This document shows positions 1 to 7,891 of a stretch of DNA of 48,384 bases, piece after piece. Under the pieces are notes generated by a model. That model was not told the origin of the DNA. It did no database searches and saw only the letters and a program-made list of their open reading frames with translations. The stretch is taken from assembly GCF_029869215.1 (NCBI RefSeq), contig NZ_JARWPM010000246.1, positions 1 through 48,384 of the forward strand, in the 5' to 3' direction. The position numbers and the translations under genes are program-made. The stretch's first letter is position 1; the number at the start of each line of letters is the position of its first letter. This stretch comes from Nocardia carnea (GTDB taxonomy: Bacteria; Actinomycetota; Actinomycetes; Mycobacteriales; Mycobacteriaceae).

Positions 1-80
1 CCGCCGGGGGGGGGGGCCGCCGGCCGGCCCGCGCCCCCCCCCCCCGCCGCGGGCGGGGCGCGCGGGGGGGGGGGGGCGGC
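1..80. other. Low-complexity G/C homopolymer contig end
   Basis: Almost every base is G or C, in runs of 7-14 identical bases, unlike the balanced coding DNA that follows. This looks like degraded sequence at a contig end rather than biology. It cuts off the gene that begins at 114 on the minus strand. Confidence 0.8.
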
Positions 81-114
81 GGGCGATCTGTTCCGGTGTC
101 AGGAAATCGGACAT
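77..114 (-). CDS. Start of a truncated gene (MSDFLTPEQIARR...)
   Basis: An ATG at 112-114 opens a frame reading MSDFLTPEQIARR before it runs into the homopolymer contig end. It lies 37 bases after the stop of the preceding gene on the same strand, so it is probably the next gene of the MoxR/VWA membrane operon. A weak purine-rich stretch precedes the ATG. Too little remains to assign a family. The missing gene may be the main enzyme of the operon, so its loss limits interpretation. Confidence 0.4.
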
Positions 115-151
115 GCCCCGATCGTTGCATGCCGGGCGGTATCCGCTCCCG

Positions 152-592
152 TCAGCGTGGCGGTGGCGCCTGCTGCGCGGCCTCCTGACGGGCCACGCGG
201 TCGTCGCGGATCTGGATGAGTTCGCGGAATCCGATCCGGTCCCAGCCGGGTTTCGGCTGGATACCCCACTCGTCCCGGGCCGTTTTCTGGCCCGCCGCTT
301 CCGGGGGCCCGCCGAACGGGGGGCCGGACAGCGGGTACGGGTGTTCGCATTCGAGAGTGTCGTCGGAATACCTGACCTTCATCAGTTCACTGCAGATCTC
401 GGTGAACGACAGGGTGGGCCAGCCGTACCAGAGCGCCAGCGCCGGAACGGTGAACGCGCCCTCGATGACGAGCGCGAACAGGCAGACGAAGATGGCGCGC
501 CGCAGCCATGTGTGCATCCGCGCGTACGGTGCGGTGGTGCCCGGCGGCAGTTCGGGTTTCCCCGGATCGGTGGTGGGGGTGGAGGTGCTCAT
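152..592 (-). CDS. Single-pass membrane protein, MoxR/VWA operon
   Basis: The product is 146 aa and no family was recognised. Residues 1-25 are Pro/Thr-rich and probably cytoplasmic. A hydrophobic segment at about 31-55 looks like one membrane helix. The remainder is soluble, with two cysteines (in the ICSEL and LECEH stretches) that might pair or bind metal, followed by a Pro/Gly-rich linker and a polar C-terminus. The start is supported by an AAGGA about 10 bases upstream. It follows the 241-aa membrane protein by 36 bases on the same strand. I infer that it is an accessory subunit of a membrane complex matured by the AAA+/VWA pair upstream. Confidence 0.6.
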   Translation of the reverse strand: MSTSTPTTDPGKPELPPGTTAPYARMHTWLRRAIFVCLFALVIEGAFTVPALALWYGWPTLSFTEICSELMKVRYSDDTLECEHPYPLSGPPFGGPPEAAGQKTARDEWGIQPKPGWDRIGFRELIQIRDDRVARQEAAQQAPPPR

Positions 593-628
593 CTGGGAGT
601 CCTTCGAGCGAGTTCGGTGGCCGGCCGG

Positions 629-1354
629 TCAGTCGGAGAAGATCTCGCGATTGACGGTGTGCAGGTAGGGAATCGCCAGGAACGGCGTGATGTAGAAGAT
701 GTCGTAGAGCCACCAGCCGAGCACCGGCAATACGACCCCGTCGTAGCGCACATCGGCGTACATGGTCATGTTGAACGTGTAGCCGATCCAGATCACCAGC
801 CCGAACCAGCAGGTGACGATCATCCACTGGTGTCCCCAGCGTTTCATCTGCAGGAAGGCGATGGCGGCGGCGATCCGCATCGGGAACACGGTCAGCATCA
901 GGGCCACTTCCCAGCCCTTCTCGCCGGGGGCGCCGGCGCCGCCGATCCACAGTTCGTTGTAGTGCCAGAAATAGCCCGCGTCGAAGAAATTGCCCCACGC
1001 GGTGAGGATGACGCGGTTGATCAGCGTGTGGTTGGCGATGAGGTCCAGGGCCCAGCCGAGACTGTTGAGCGCGGCATCGAGGATCACCAGATAGCCGATC
1101 AGCGTGACGATGATCGGGCGCACCGACAGGCCGGATCGCTGGGCCCGGCGTTGCAGCCACACCCCGCGCAGGAAGATCGGCAGGCCGACGATACCGAGGA
1201 CCAGCGTGCCCATCAGCAGTGTGCCGCCCGTCAGCCACCAGTCGGCTTCGCGCTGGGCCCGGCGGGATTCGTCGTGGTGTTCGTCGTAGGCGTCCTTCGG
1301 CCCGGTCGCTGCTGCCGCGCCACGCCAGGGGAGAGATACAGCCGAGAGTTTCAC
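629..1354 (-). CDS. Polytopic membrane protein, MoxR/VWA operon
   Basis: The predicted product is 241 aa from a GTG start preceded by GTAGGAG, 8 bases after the stop of the 39-aa microprotein. About five hydrophobic segments are visible, starting with WWLTGGTLLMGTLVLG and ending with a segment before PYLHTVNREIF. Histidines sit at or beside membrane segments (YFWHYNELW, RWGHQWM, PYLHTVN), as would suit metal or haem binding, but no known oxidase or monooxygenase signature is recognisable. Known MoxR/VWA pairs help insert metals or activate enzymes such as NorBC or Rubisco, so this protein is the best visible client in the operon. That role is inference. A distant link to AveC-like membrane proteins could be tested but is not claimed. 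Confidence 0.65.
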   Translation of the reverse strand: MKLSAVSLPWRGAAAATGPKDAYDEHHDESRRAQREADWWLTGGTLLMGTLVLGIVGLPIFLRGVWLQRRAQRSGLSVRPIIVTLIGYLVILDAALNSLGWALDLIANHTLINRVILTAWGNFFDAGYFWHYNELWIGGAGAPGEKGWEVALMLTVFPMRIAAAIAFLQMKRWGHQWMIVTCWFGLVIWIGYTFNMTMYADVRYDGVVLPVLGWWLYDIFYITPFLAIPYLHTVNREIFSD

Positions 1355-1362
1355 GAGGGCTC

Positions 1363-1482
1363 CTACCAATCCCGGACCGAATACATATGCAGTTGGATGA
1401 GGAACATCGCCAGGAGGAACCCGTAGGCGAAGATCTGGACGGCGATCAGTGCGCGCCGTCGCCGGCGGTCCTGCTCGTTCAT
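1363..1482 (-). CDS. 39-aa membrane microprotein
   Basis: A short gene encodes 39 residues: a strongly basic start (MNEQDRRRRR), one hydrophobic helix at about 11-31 and a short tail ending SVRDW. A very good ribosome binding site, AAGGAGG, lies 11 bases before the ATG and begins right after the stop of the ATPase gene. The frame ends 8 bases before the next membrane protein. The positive-inside charge pattern predicts a cytoplasmic N-terminus. Such microproteins are often small subunits of membrane enzyme complexes, and the same is inferred here. The spacing and ribosome site make a chance reading frame unlikely. Confidence 0.7.
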   Translation of the reverse strand: MNEQDRRRRRALIAVQIFAYGFLLAMFLIQLHMYSVRDW

Positions 1483-1499
1483 GGGCTGTACTCCTCCTT

Positions 1500-2303
1500 C
1501 TACACCGGCTGCGCGGCCTGGGTATCCGCGGTGGCCAGGGCGGCCGCCGCGATTTCGCGCAGTCCTTCACCGATCGCGCCGTTGGTGCTCAGCGGCGCGA
1601 GCAGGCACGCGTATGCGGCATCCCATTCGGTTGCTCCCGCGGCGATGAGATGCGCCGTGGTGACCAGGACCCGCGTCGAGGGCGGTTCGTAATGGAAGAC
1701 CTCGTCGGCTTCGCGGATCGTGCGGGCGCAGTCGACCAGCCGGCGCGCGACCTCCCGCGGCACCCCCGTTTCCGCGACCACCACCGCGGCCTCGCGGTCC
1801 GGATCCAGATAGTCCATGGTCAAGGTCATGAAGCGCTGCCGGAACGAGGGTTTGAGTTCTTTCAGCGAACTCCGGTAGGCCGGGTTGTAGGAACAGACCA
1901 GCATGAAGGTCTCCGGTGCGGGTACCACCTCGCCGGCCCGGTCGAGGTACAGCGACCGGCGATGATCGGTGAGCGAATGCAGCACCGCCAGCGAATCGTG
2001 CCGGGCCTCGGCCACCTCGTCGAGATAGCAGATCGCGCCGTTCTTCACCGCGGTGGTGAGCGGGCCGTCGTTCCAGACCACATCGCCGCCGGTCACCAGG
2101 AACCGGCCCACCAGGTCCGCGCTGGTGAGATCGTCGTGGCAGCTGATCGTCACCACCGGCCGCCGGAGCCGCTGCCCCATGAATTCCACGAACCGGGTTT
2201 TCCCGCAGCCCGTCGGCCCGGTGAGCATCACCGGTATCCGTCGCTGAAAAGCCTTGTGGAACAGATCGATATCGTTTCCGGTCGAGTAATACTCCGTACT
2301 CAT
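1500..2303 (-). CDS. MoxR-type AAA+ ATPase (CbbQ/NirQ/NorQ family)
   Basis: The 267-aa product is a single AAA+ module of normal length for CbbQ/NorQ proteins. Walker A is GPTGCGKT at 29-36 and Walker B is ICYLDE at 91-96, with an arginine-rich sensor region at about 145-155 (SFRQRF). The family uses ATP hydrolysis, with a VWA partner, to remodel client enzymes and insert or restore cofactors. The VWA partner is encoded 125 bases upstream on the same strand. The chosen ATG has GAGAGGTG just upstream; a GTG two codons earlier is possible. The absence of NorB, NorC or Rubisco genes nearby means the client is probably one of the membrane proteins of this operon. Confidence 0.9.
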   Translation of the reverse strand: MSTEYYSTGNDIDLFHKAFQRRIPVMLTGPTGCGKTRFVEFMGQRLRRPVVTISCHDDLTSADLVGRFLVTGGDVVWNDGPLTTAVKNGAICYLDEVAEARHDSLAVLHSLTDHRRSLYLDRAGEVVPAPETFMLVCSYNPAYRSSLKELKPSFRQRFMTLTMDYLDPDREAAVVVAETGVPREVARRLVDCARTIREADEVFHYEPPSTRVLVTTAHLIAAGATEWDAAYACLLAPLSTNGAIGEGLREIAAAALATADTQAAQPV

Positions 2304-2428
2304 CCGCACCTCTCATCCGGTTGCCGGCGGCATGGACCGTGTGTTCCGGCGCTGCGACCGACACCGGCGGCACCGCTTCGCCGCTTCGGTCGCGGTGCGG
2401 CCACGTCGGCCGTATCCGCCGGTGCCCA

Positions 2429-3955
2429 TCACACCGCGACCAATTCGCGATGGACGTGGGCGAGGACGCGGGGCAATTCCTCCACGCGGTGGATCCGCCG
2501 GGAACGCCGGGCACCGAAAACGGTGGGCAGCGGATCGACGCGGACCGGCCCGATGCCGAGGTAGTAGACGGTGACGCCCGCTTCCCCCGCCTCCTCGACG
2601 GCGTGCGCGACATCCGCCCAGGCGTACCGCCCTTCGTACCCCTCGTCGGAGATCAGGCCGTCACCGAGAATCAGCAGCAGCCGCCGTTGTGCGGGCTGTG
2701 CGAGCAAACGGCTTGTGAGGTGCCGGATCGGCGCGCCGAGCCGGGTGTAACCGCCGGTTTCCAGGCCGAGACCACCTGGATCGACGAAACTCCGGTCGTC
2801 GAAATCCTTCAGGCAGCGCACCTCCACCCGGTGCCGGGTGTTGCCGGTGAACACGAAGATCCCGTGTCGCTCGCCGACCGCCGCCAGCGCCTGCGACAGC
2901 GCGTCCGCGCACGCCAGTTCCAACCGGAACGTGCGCCCCTGGTGTACGCCGAGCGACGAACTCCCGTCCAGGAGAACGGCGGTGACGACCTCGCGGGCGG
3001 CGGGCAGTAGTTCCCGGAACACCCGCGGCTGCGGCGCCGCGCCCGTCAGAAGGGTCACGTAGTGGTCGATGTAGCGGTCGATGTCCAGGTCGGAACCGTC
3101 CTCCCGGCCGCCGATCATCGCACGGTGGGTGCGCTCGGCGAACCAGCGCCGCACATCCACCGTGGCCGGCGCGGGACGGTGCGCCTGCCGGGCCTGCGGG
3201 CGTTCCAGGACCGCGACGTGGCCGGGCAGGAAGCTGCCGGTCCACATATTCCATTCGGGGTAGGGGATACCCACCCGCCGATCGGGTGCGATCTCGAGGT
3301 CTTCGTTCTCCGGGCGGCTCGGCGGTGGCAGATTGGGATTGCGCACCCCGCCCTCGCCGCCGACGGGTACCGCCATGGCGCGGTAGGAGTCGGTACGCGG
3401 CGTTGTCCACGGCATCCGCCCGTACATGCGCCGCACCGCCAGCGAAACCCGGCCGCGCGCCACAGCGGTGAGCGGCGGCGACCCAAGGATCGGAGGCGGG
3501 ACCGGGGTGGGTGCCGAACGGGCCGCCGCCACCGCCCGTTCGAGTATCGCCGGACCGTCCAGGTCGGGATCGCCGAATTCGAGCTCGGGCAGTACGCGAC
3601 GTAATTCCGGGATCAGTCCCGGAAATCGCGCGGCGACCCACCCCAGCGCGACGGACCCTTCCACCACCGCGAGGCTCGCGCGCTCCCGGGGCGACAGTTC
3701 GTGCAGCGTGTACCGGGCGATTCGTTCCTTCGACGGCGCACATTGCAGCGCGACACCGCAGGTCACGGTGCGACGGGTCCAGCCCGGCAGCGGGGGATAA
3801 GGTACGTGCACGACGGTCTGGGTGGTGTTCAGGCCGAACGCCCGGCGTTCGCCGGTGATCAGCCGGGCACCCGTGCGGCGCCGCGCGGAGAACGCGACCG
3901 CGGTGACGGCGCAGCTGCGCTCCAGTGCGGCGGCGGGGGTTTCGCGGACGTCCAT
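2429..3955 (-). CDS. VWA-domain protein, NorD/CbbO-like partner of the MoxR ATPase
   Basis: The 508-aa product has a long N-terminal region of no recognised fold and a C-terminal von Willebrand A domain from about residue 323. The metal-ion-dependent adhesion site is complete at 330-334 (DGSSS). The central portion is Pro-rich (200-220). In the NorQ/NorD and CbbQ/CbbO systems the VWA protein recognises the client and recruits the hexameric ATPase, and gene order here fits that. It follows the 32-aa microprotein by 42 bases. NorD proteins are usually longer (about 600 aa), so this is a divergent or shorter member. The identity of the client is unknown. Confidence 0.82.
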   Translation of the reverse strand: MDVRETPAAALERSCAVTAVAFSARRRTGARLITGERRAFGLNTTQTVVHVPYPPLPGWTRRTVTCGVALQCAPSKERIARYTLHELSPRERASLAVVEGSVALGWVAARFPGLIPELRRVLPELEFGDPDLDGPAILERAVAAARSAPTPVPPPILGSPPLTAVARGRVSLAVRRMYGRMPWTTPRTDSYRAMAVPVGGEGGVRNPNLPPPSRPENEDLEIAPDRRVGIPYPEWNMWTGSFLPGHVAVLERPQARQAHRPAPATVDVRRWFAERTHRAMIGGREDGSDLDIDRYIDHYVTLLTGAAPQPRVFRELLPAAREVVTAVLLDGSSSLGVHQGRTFRLELACADALSQALAAVGERHGIFVFTGNTRHRVEVRCLKDFDDRSFVDPGGLGLETGGYTRLGAPIRHLTSRLLAQPAQRRLLLILGDGLISDEGYEGRYAWADVAHAVEEAGEAGVTVYYLGIGPVRVDPLPTVFGARRSRRIHRVEELPRVLAHVHRELVAV

Positions 3956-3997
3956 GGCCGGTCACCGATGCCTCTGGCGCTCAATCGATCCGCTGGC

Positions 3998-4096
3998 TCA
4001 GAACGTCCCGATATTGCGCATAACCCAATACCAGAACCCGATCACGGCGCCCATGGAGCCCCAGGCGACGATCAGGCGCACGATGTCTTGCCACAT
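3998..4096 (-). CDS. 32-aa membrane microprotein
   Basis: The gene encodes 32 residues, beginning MWQDIVRLIVAWGSMG and ending MRNIGTF. It is nearly all one hydrophobic, Trp/Gly-rich helix. GGAGG lies five bases before the ATG, a strong site. It sits between the TetR gene and the VWA gene on the same strand, with gaps of 46 and 42 bases. It is too short for most annotation pipelines. The conserved-looking position and ribosome site support a real small subunit of the same membrane system. No family was recognised. Confidence 0.65.
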   Translation of the reverse strand: MWQDIVRLIVAWGSMGAVIGFWYWVMRNIGTF

Positions 4097-4142
4097 GGGA
4101 ACCTCCGGTATGTGCTGTTCTCGGCAGCCGGACGGCGGATGC

Positions 4143-4760
4143 TCATCTCGGCTCCATCCCGCGCAGGGCGACGGTGACGTAGTTGTCGAGCATGGCCGCT
4201 CGTACGGTTTTCGAATCGCTGGTGGTCGTGAGCAGCGCGTAGAGCCCGAGCAGGAAGAACACCGCGCTGTGGAAGGGATCGATCTCGGGGGCGGCTTCCC
4301 CGTTGTCGCGGGCCCGGCCGATCTCCTCGACCACCAGCACGATCAGTGGGTGATCGGTCCATTCGTCGTCCGGCGGGCGGGTCGGGGCGAAATGCAGCCC
4401 GAGGACATCCTTGAACAGGATCGCACCCACCCGCCGCTCGACCGAGAGCACCAGCCGCACCGCCTTCTGCAGGGCGGCCGGTAGATCGTGTGGCCGTGCG
4501 ACGAACCGGGCGAACTCCTTGGCGACCCGTGCCTCCTCGCGCCGTTCCAGCTCCAGCAGCACATGTTCCTTGCTGGGGAAATGAAAGTAGAACGTGCCAC
4601 GCGCCACCCCGGCGGCCTCGATGATGGCGCCCACGTCGGCGCCGGCCGTGCCGGTGCGCCGGAACTCGGCGACGGCGGCCTCGAAAACCCGCTCCCGGGT
4701 TTCCAGGCGCCGGGCTTCCCGGCCACCAGGCCGCTGAGTCGGTGCGTTCACGGCACCCAT
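4143..4760 (-). CDS. TetR/AcrR family regulator
   Basis: From the ATG at 4760 the product is 205 aa. The N-terminal helix-turn-helix covers about residues 20-65, with the typical TetR elements VGAIIEAAGVARGTFYFHFPSKEHVL. The C-terminal domain is mostly helical and would bind an unknown ligand. It is the first gene of the minus-strand run leading into the microprotein, VWA and MoxR genes and most likely regulates that operon, including itself. A TTG nine codons upstream is also possible, but that start would lie inside the probable operator. Confidence 0.88.
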   Translation of the reverse strand: MGAVNAPTQRPGGREARRLETRERVFEAAVAEFRRTGTAGADVGAIIEAAGVARGTFYFHFPSKEHVLLELERREEARVAKEFARFVARPHDLPAALQKAVRLVLSVERRVGAILFKDVLGLHFAPTRPPDDEWTDHPLIVLVVEEIGRARDNGEAAPEIDPFHSAVFFLLGLYALLTTTSDSKTVRAAMLDNYVTVALRGMEPR

Positions 4761-4771
4761 TAGGGACCATT

Positions 4772-4815
4772 GGTTGAAAGATGTCAATAAAAAATTTCAA
4801 TGACACTAGTCAACC
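4772..4815. promoter_or_regulatory. AT-rich nested inverted repeat upstream of tetR (probable operator)
   Basis: GGTTGA at 4772-4777 pairs with TCAACC at 4810-4815, with TGTCA/TGACA nested inside around a run rich in A and T. This is striking in DNA of about 70% GC. It lies 12 bases upstream of the tetR start and probably holds the promoter and TetR operator of the MoxR/VWA operon. Confidence 0.5.
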
Positions 4816-4927
4816 GGGCTTGTGAGATGTTGTTGCCGAGAGGATTACAGTTCGGTCGGATTGCTCAGGGGGCAGCATGACCGGATCGGCGCGAGCAGGG
4901 GTCGATCGTGGTGCCGAGAGGCGAGGA

Positions 4928-6079
4928 TCAGTCTGCGGTACGGATCTGGGAGAGGAATTCGGAATTCGTTTCGGTCTGCCGGAGGCCGGTCAGTAGTAGT
5001 TCGAGCGACTGCTGCGGCTCGCGACCCGCCAAGGTCTTGCGCAGGGCGGCGGTGGCGGTGCGCTCGTCGGAGGAGAGCAGCAGCTCCTCCTTGCGGGTAC
5101 TCGACCGATTGATATCGATGGCGGGGAACAGGCGCCGGTCGGCGGCGTGCCGGTCGAGTTTCAGTTCGGCGTTCCCGGTGCCCTTGTATTCCTCGAAGAT
5201 CACGGTGTCGGCGAGCGAGCCGGTCTCGACCAGCGCGCTGGCGATGATGGTGAGCGAGCCGCCGTTCTCGATATTGCGGGCGGCGCCGAGGAACTTCTTT
5301 GGTGGTGCCAGCGCTGCGGCGTCGACGCCGCCGGAGAGGATCCGCCCGGACCCGGCGGCGGCCAGGTTGTACGCGCGGGCCAGCCGGGTCAGCGAATCGA
5401 GCAGCACCACGACGTCGCGGCCCATCTCGACGAGGCGTTTGGCATGTTCGATGGCCAATTCGGCGAGCGCGATATGGTCGCGGGCCGGTTGATCGAAGGT
5501 CGCGGCGGCGATCTCGGCCGGTACCGCACGGGACAGATCGGTCACCTCTTCGGGGCGTTCGCCGACCAGCACCAGCATCAACTGGCATTCGGGATGGTTC
5601 TTGGCGATACCGTGCGCGAGGGATTGGAGCACGGAGGTCTTACCCGCTTTGGGTGGTGCGACCACGAGCGCGCGCTGACCTTTTCCGATCGGCATCACCA
5701 AATCGGTGATACGCGTGGTCAATTCGTGCGGTTCGGTTTCCAGCCGCAGACGGTCCTGTGGGTACAGGGGGACCAGATCCGCGAAATGCGGGCGCGACTT
5801 CGCGCTGTCGGGCGGCAGGCCGTTGACGCTCTCGACCCGGGCCAGCGGCGGCAGTTTCGCGCCCTCCCGCCCGGTGCCGAGCGTGCCGGTGAGGGTGTCG
5901 CCGCGACGGAGTCCGTACTCGCGGAGCAGACGCGGCGGCACATGGGCGTCGTGCGGTCCGGGTAGATACCCGTCGACCCGCAGCGTGGCATCGTTGTCGG
6001 TGATGTCGAGGATCCCGGCGATCGATACCGAATCGTCGTCGGGTGTGCTGGTTTGCCTGTGAATAGTCTTGTCCTGCAT
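4928..6079 (-). CDS. rho: Transcription termination factor Rho (short paralogue)
   Basis: The 383-aa product has the Rho RNA-binding domain (about 20-87) and the RecA-like ATPase core. Walker A is APPKAGKT at 141-148, Walker B is VVVLLD at 223-228, the Q-loop region reads RPEEVTD, and the segment leading to the R-loop keeps the GGVDA...PPKKFLGAARN pattern. Housekeeping Rho of actinobacteria is usually far longer, with a basic, disordered N-terminal insertion that is absent here. I infer a second copy. AGGAGG precedes the ATG. It stands alone with a leader of up to 350 bases, which could allow self-regulation as in other rho genes. Confidence 0.9.
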   Translation of the reverse strand: MQDKTIHRQTSTPDDDSVSIAGILDITDNDATLRVDGYLPGPHDAHVPPRLLREYGLRRGDTLTGTLGTGREGAKLPPLARVESVNGLPPDSAKSRPHFADLVPLYPQDRLRLETEPHELTTRITDLVMPIGKGQRALVVAPPKAGKTSVLQSLAHGIAKNHPECQLMLVLVGERPEEVTDLSRAVPAEIAAATFDQPARDHIALAELAIEHAKRLVEMGRDVVVLLDSLTRLARAYNLAAAGSGRILSGGVDAAALAPPKKFLGAARNIENGGSLTIIASALVETGSLADTVIFEEYKGTGNAELKLDRHAADRRLFPAIDINRSSTRKEELLLSSDERTATAALRKTLAGREPQQSLELLLTGLRQTETNSEFLSQIRTAD

Positions 6080-6431
6080 GACTTTCCTCCTGGGTTGGGG
6101 TGGTGTGAACGGCCGGTGGCCAGGAATTCCGCATGCTGCGATCAGCGCGCCAGGGGCGCGGAGACGAGATGTGGCGGTGCCGGGCGGGCCGGAATCAGGC
6201 CGGCCGGACGCTGTGCCGAGTCGACGGCATTCGAATACCGAGCGGGTGAATGCGAAGCCTTGTGGGAGGGAGTGTGCCACCTACGTCCACAAGATGAAGA
6301 CCGCCTTTACAGTAACGGCACCCGGTTCAACACGCAACAGTGCCGGCTTGTTCCCCGTACGCGGCGATGAGTTCCGCCGCGCGATCCGGTCTCGATTCCT
6401 GTACCCGATCGACCGCACCCGAGGAGAGCAG
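6080..6431. other. Divergent intergenic region, rho leader
   Basis: No convincing gene lies in these 352 bases. They must hold the promoters for rho (minus strand) and the reductase (plus strand). An A/T-richer patch at about 6280-6330 is the likely promoter zone. No clear operator or terminator was seen. Confidence 0.4.
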
Positions 6432-7010
6432 ATGACCGCGACCTACACCTTCGACGTATTCTCCAGCCTCGACGGTTACGGCGCCGCGGGTGGGAACTGG
6501 ACCGGTTACTGGGGTAAACAGGGCCCCGAACTGCTCGGCCACCGCCTCGCCGTGTACGCCGAGGACCAGATGATGGTCTTCGGTGCGAACACCTACCGCG
6601 CGTTCGCGCAGATGCTGGCCGCGAGTACCGAGGACGCCGACGTCCGCGATCCGTGGGTCACCCGGATGCGGAACCTTCCGGCCACGGTCGTCTCGACCAC
6701 CCTCGAGGCCCCCCTCGACTGGCCCGATGCCACCGTCGCCGGCGGCGACGCCGTCGATATCGTCGCCCGGTTGAAGAAGGAGTCCGCCGTCCCGTTGCGT
6801 TCCCACGGCAGCCTGTCGATGAACCGGTCCCTGCTGGCCGCGGGCCTGGTGGATCGCGTCCAGGTGACGCTCTTCCCGGTGATCACGGGAAGGACCGGGC
6901 TGGACCCGATCTTCCGGGGCGCCGAAGATTTCGACCTCGAACTGCTCGAGACCCGGACGCTCGACGGCAACATTCAGGAGTTGATCTACCGGCCCACCCT
7001 GCACACCTGA
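6432..7010 (+). CDS. RibD C-terminal/DHFR-like reductase family protein
   Basis: The 192-aa product starts with the family's usual opening, TATYTFDVFSSLDGYGA, followed by the pattern of this fold: VFGANTYRAF around residue 55, ATVVSTTL around 85, and a central LRSHGSLSMNRSLLAAGLVDRV stretch of the NADPH-binding type. These proteins resemble the reductase half of RibD and dihydrofolate reductase, but most members are uncharacterised oxidoreductases and not folate enzymes. GAGGAG lies upstream of the ATG. The gene stands alone between divergent rho and a convergent iclR gene. The substrate cannot be read from the sequence. Confidence 0.85.
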   Translation: MTATYTFDVFSSLDGYGAAGGNWTGYWGKQGPELLGHRLAVYAEDQMMVFGANTYRAFAQMLAASTEDADVRDPWVTRMRNLPATVVSTTLEAPLDWPDATVAGGDAVDIVARLKKESAVPLRSHGSLSMNRSLLAAGLVDRVQVTLFPVITGRTGLDPIFRGAEDFDLELLETRTLDGNIQELIYRPTLHT

Positions 7011-7071
7011 GTCCGGCGCATCGCCGATACCCGGTCGCCGTACCGCTCGGGAACGGGACCGGGACCGGCGG

Positions 7072-7839
7072 TCAGGACAGGGCTTGTGGCCGGCGGGCGA
7101 GGATGGAGGCGATGCCCGCGGCGGCCGCCTGGACCGAGGACGCGTGGACCTCGGGGCGGAAGCGGGTGACCGGGCCGGTGACCGAGATGGCAGCGGGCGG
7201 TTCGTCGCTGCCGTCGAGGATGGGGGCGGCGACGCAAGCGATGCCGAGGGTGGATTCCTCGTGTTCGAAGGTGACTCCGGTGTCCACGGCGTGGGCCAGC
7301 TGGGCGCGCAGCAGACCCGGTGCCACCACGGTGCGGGGGGTGCGGCGGACGAGGGGGCCCGCCAGGATGCGGTCGATGGTTTCGGGTCCGGAATGTGCGA
7401 GCAAGGACTTGCCGATTGCCGTGCAGTACAACGGCATTCGGCCGCCGATCCGGGAGGGGGCACGGGCCTGGCGGTGGCCGCCGATCTTGCTGATGTAGAC
7501 CACCTCGTCACCGTCGCGGACACCGAGGTGCACCGTTTCGCTGGTGCGGGTGAACAGGTCCTGGAGGAAGGGGATGGCGACCTCGAGCAGGGTGCGTTCG
7601 GTGGCGGCGCGCATACCGAGTTCGAACAGGCCGCGGCCCAGCCGATAGCCGTCGGGGGAGGAACTGAGCAGCCGGGCCGCCACCAGATCGCGGCTCATGC
7701 GGTGCACGGTGGCCTTCGGGAGGCCGGTACGGCGGGTGAGCTCGGATAACCCGACGGCTTGGTCCTCGACGCCGAACGCCTCCAGGATCAGCAGTGCGCG
7801 GCCGAGGACGGAGCGGTCGTCGAGTGGGCGTTCCGGCAT
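7072..7839 (-). CDS. IclR family transcriptional regulator
   Basis: The 255-aa protein has an N-terminal winged helix (about 12-70, including LSELTRRTGLPKATVHRMS) and a C-terminal IclR effector domain with the typical PLYCTAIGKSLLA segment. AAGGAG precedes the ATG. The gene lies downstream of the SDR gene on the same strand and next to the meta-cleavage operon on the other strand. Operators with the same sequence occur before this gene and before the hydratase gene, so I infer that it controls itself, the SDR and the hydratase operon in response to an aromatic or sterol-derived acid. Confidence 0.92.
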   Translation of the reverse strand: MPERPLDDRSVLGRALLILEAFGVEDQAVGLSELTRRTGLPKATVHRMSRDLVAARLLSSSPDGYRLGRGLFELGMRAATERTLLEVAIPFLQDLFTRTSETVHLGVRDGDEVVYISKIGGHRQARAPSRIGGRMPLYCTAIGKSLLAHSGPETIDRILAGPLVRRTPRTVVAPGLLRAQLAHAVDTGVTFEHEESTLGIACVAAPILDGSDEPPAAISVTGPVTRFRPEVHASSVQAAAAGIASILARRPQALS

Positions 7840-7857
7840 GGTGCTCCTTCTCCCGGC

Positions 7858-7891
7858 GGTCCGGTCAGTGGACCATTCTACTGCTGAGCTG
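7858..7891. promoter_or_regulatory. Probable IclR operator, copy A
   Basis: This 34-base site begins with an imperfect inverted repeat, GGTCCG-N5-TGGACC, and ends CTGCTGAGCTG. It matches the site at 9065-9098 at 27 of 34 positions without gaps. It lies 19 bases upstream of the iclR start, where binding would block transcription of iclR. Confidence 0.65.

Noticed and set aside
113..1426. Long plus-strand open frame
   Set aside because: It is antisense to the membrane protein genes; its composition is Arg/Gly/Val-rich without domains, and the minus-strand genes have ribosome sites and membrane helices.
1500..3955. Nitric oxide reductase operon (norQD)
   Set aside because: No NorB or NorC is present and the adjacent membrane proteins lack haem-copper oxidase motifs; only the chaperone pair resembles NorQ/NorD.
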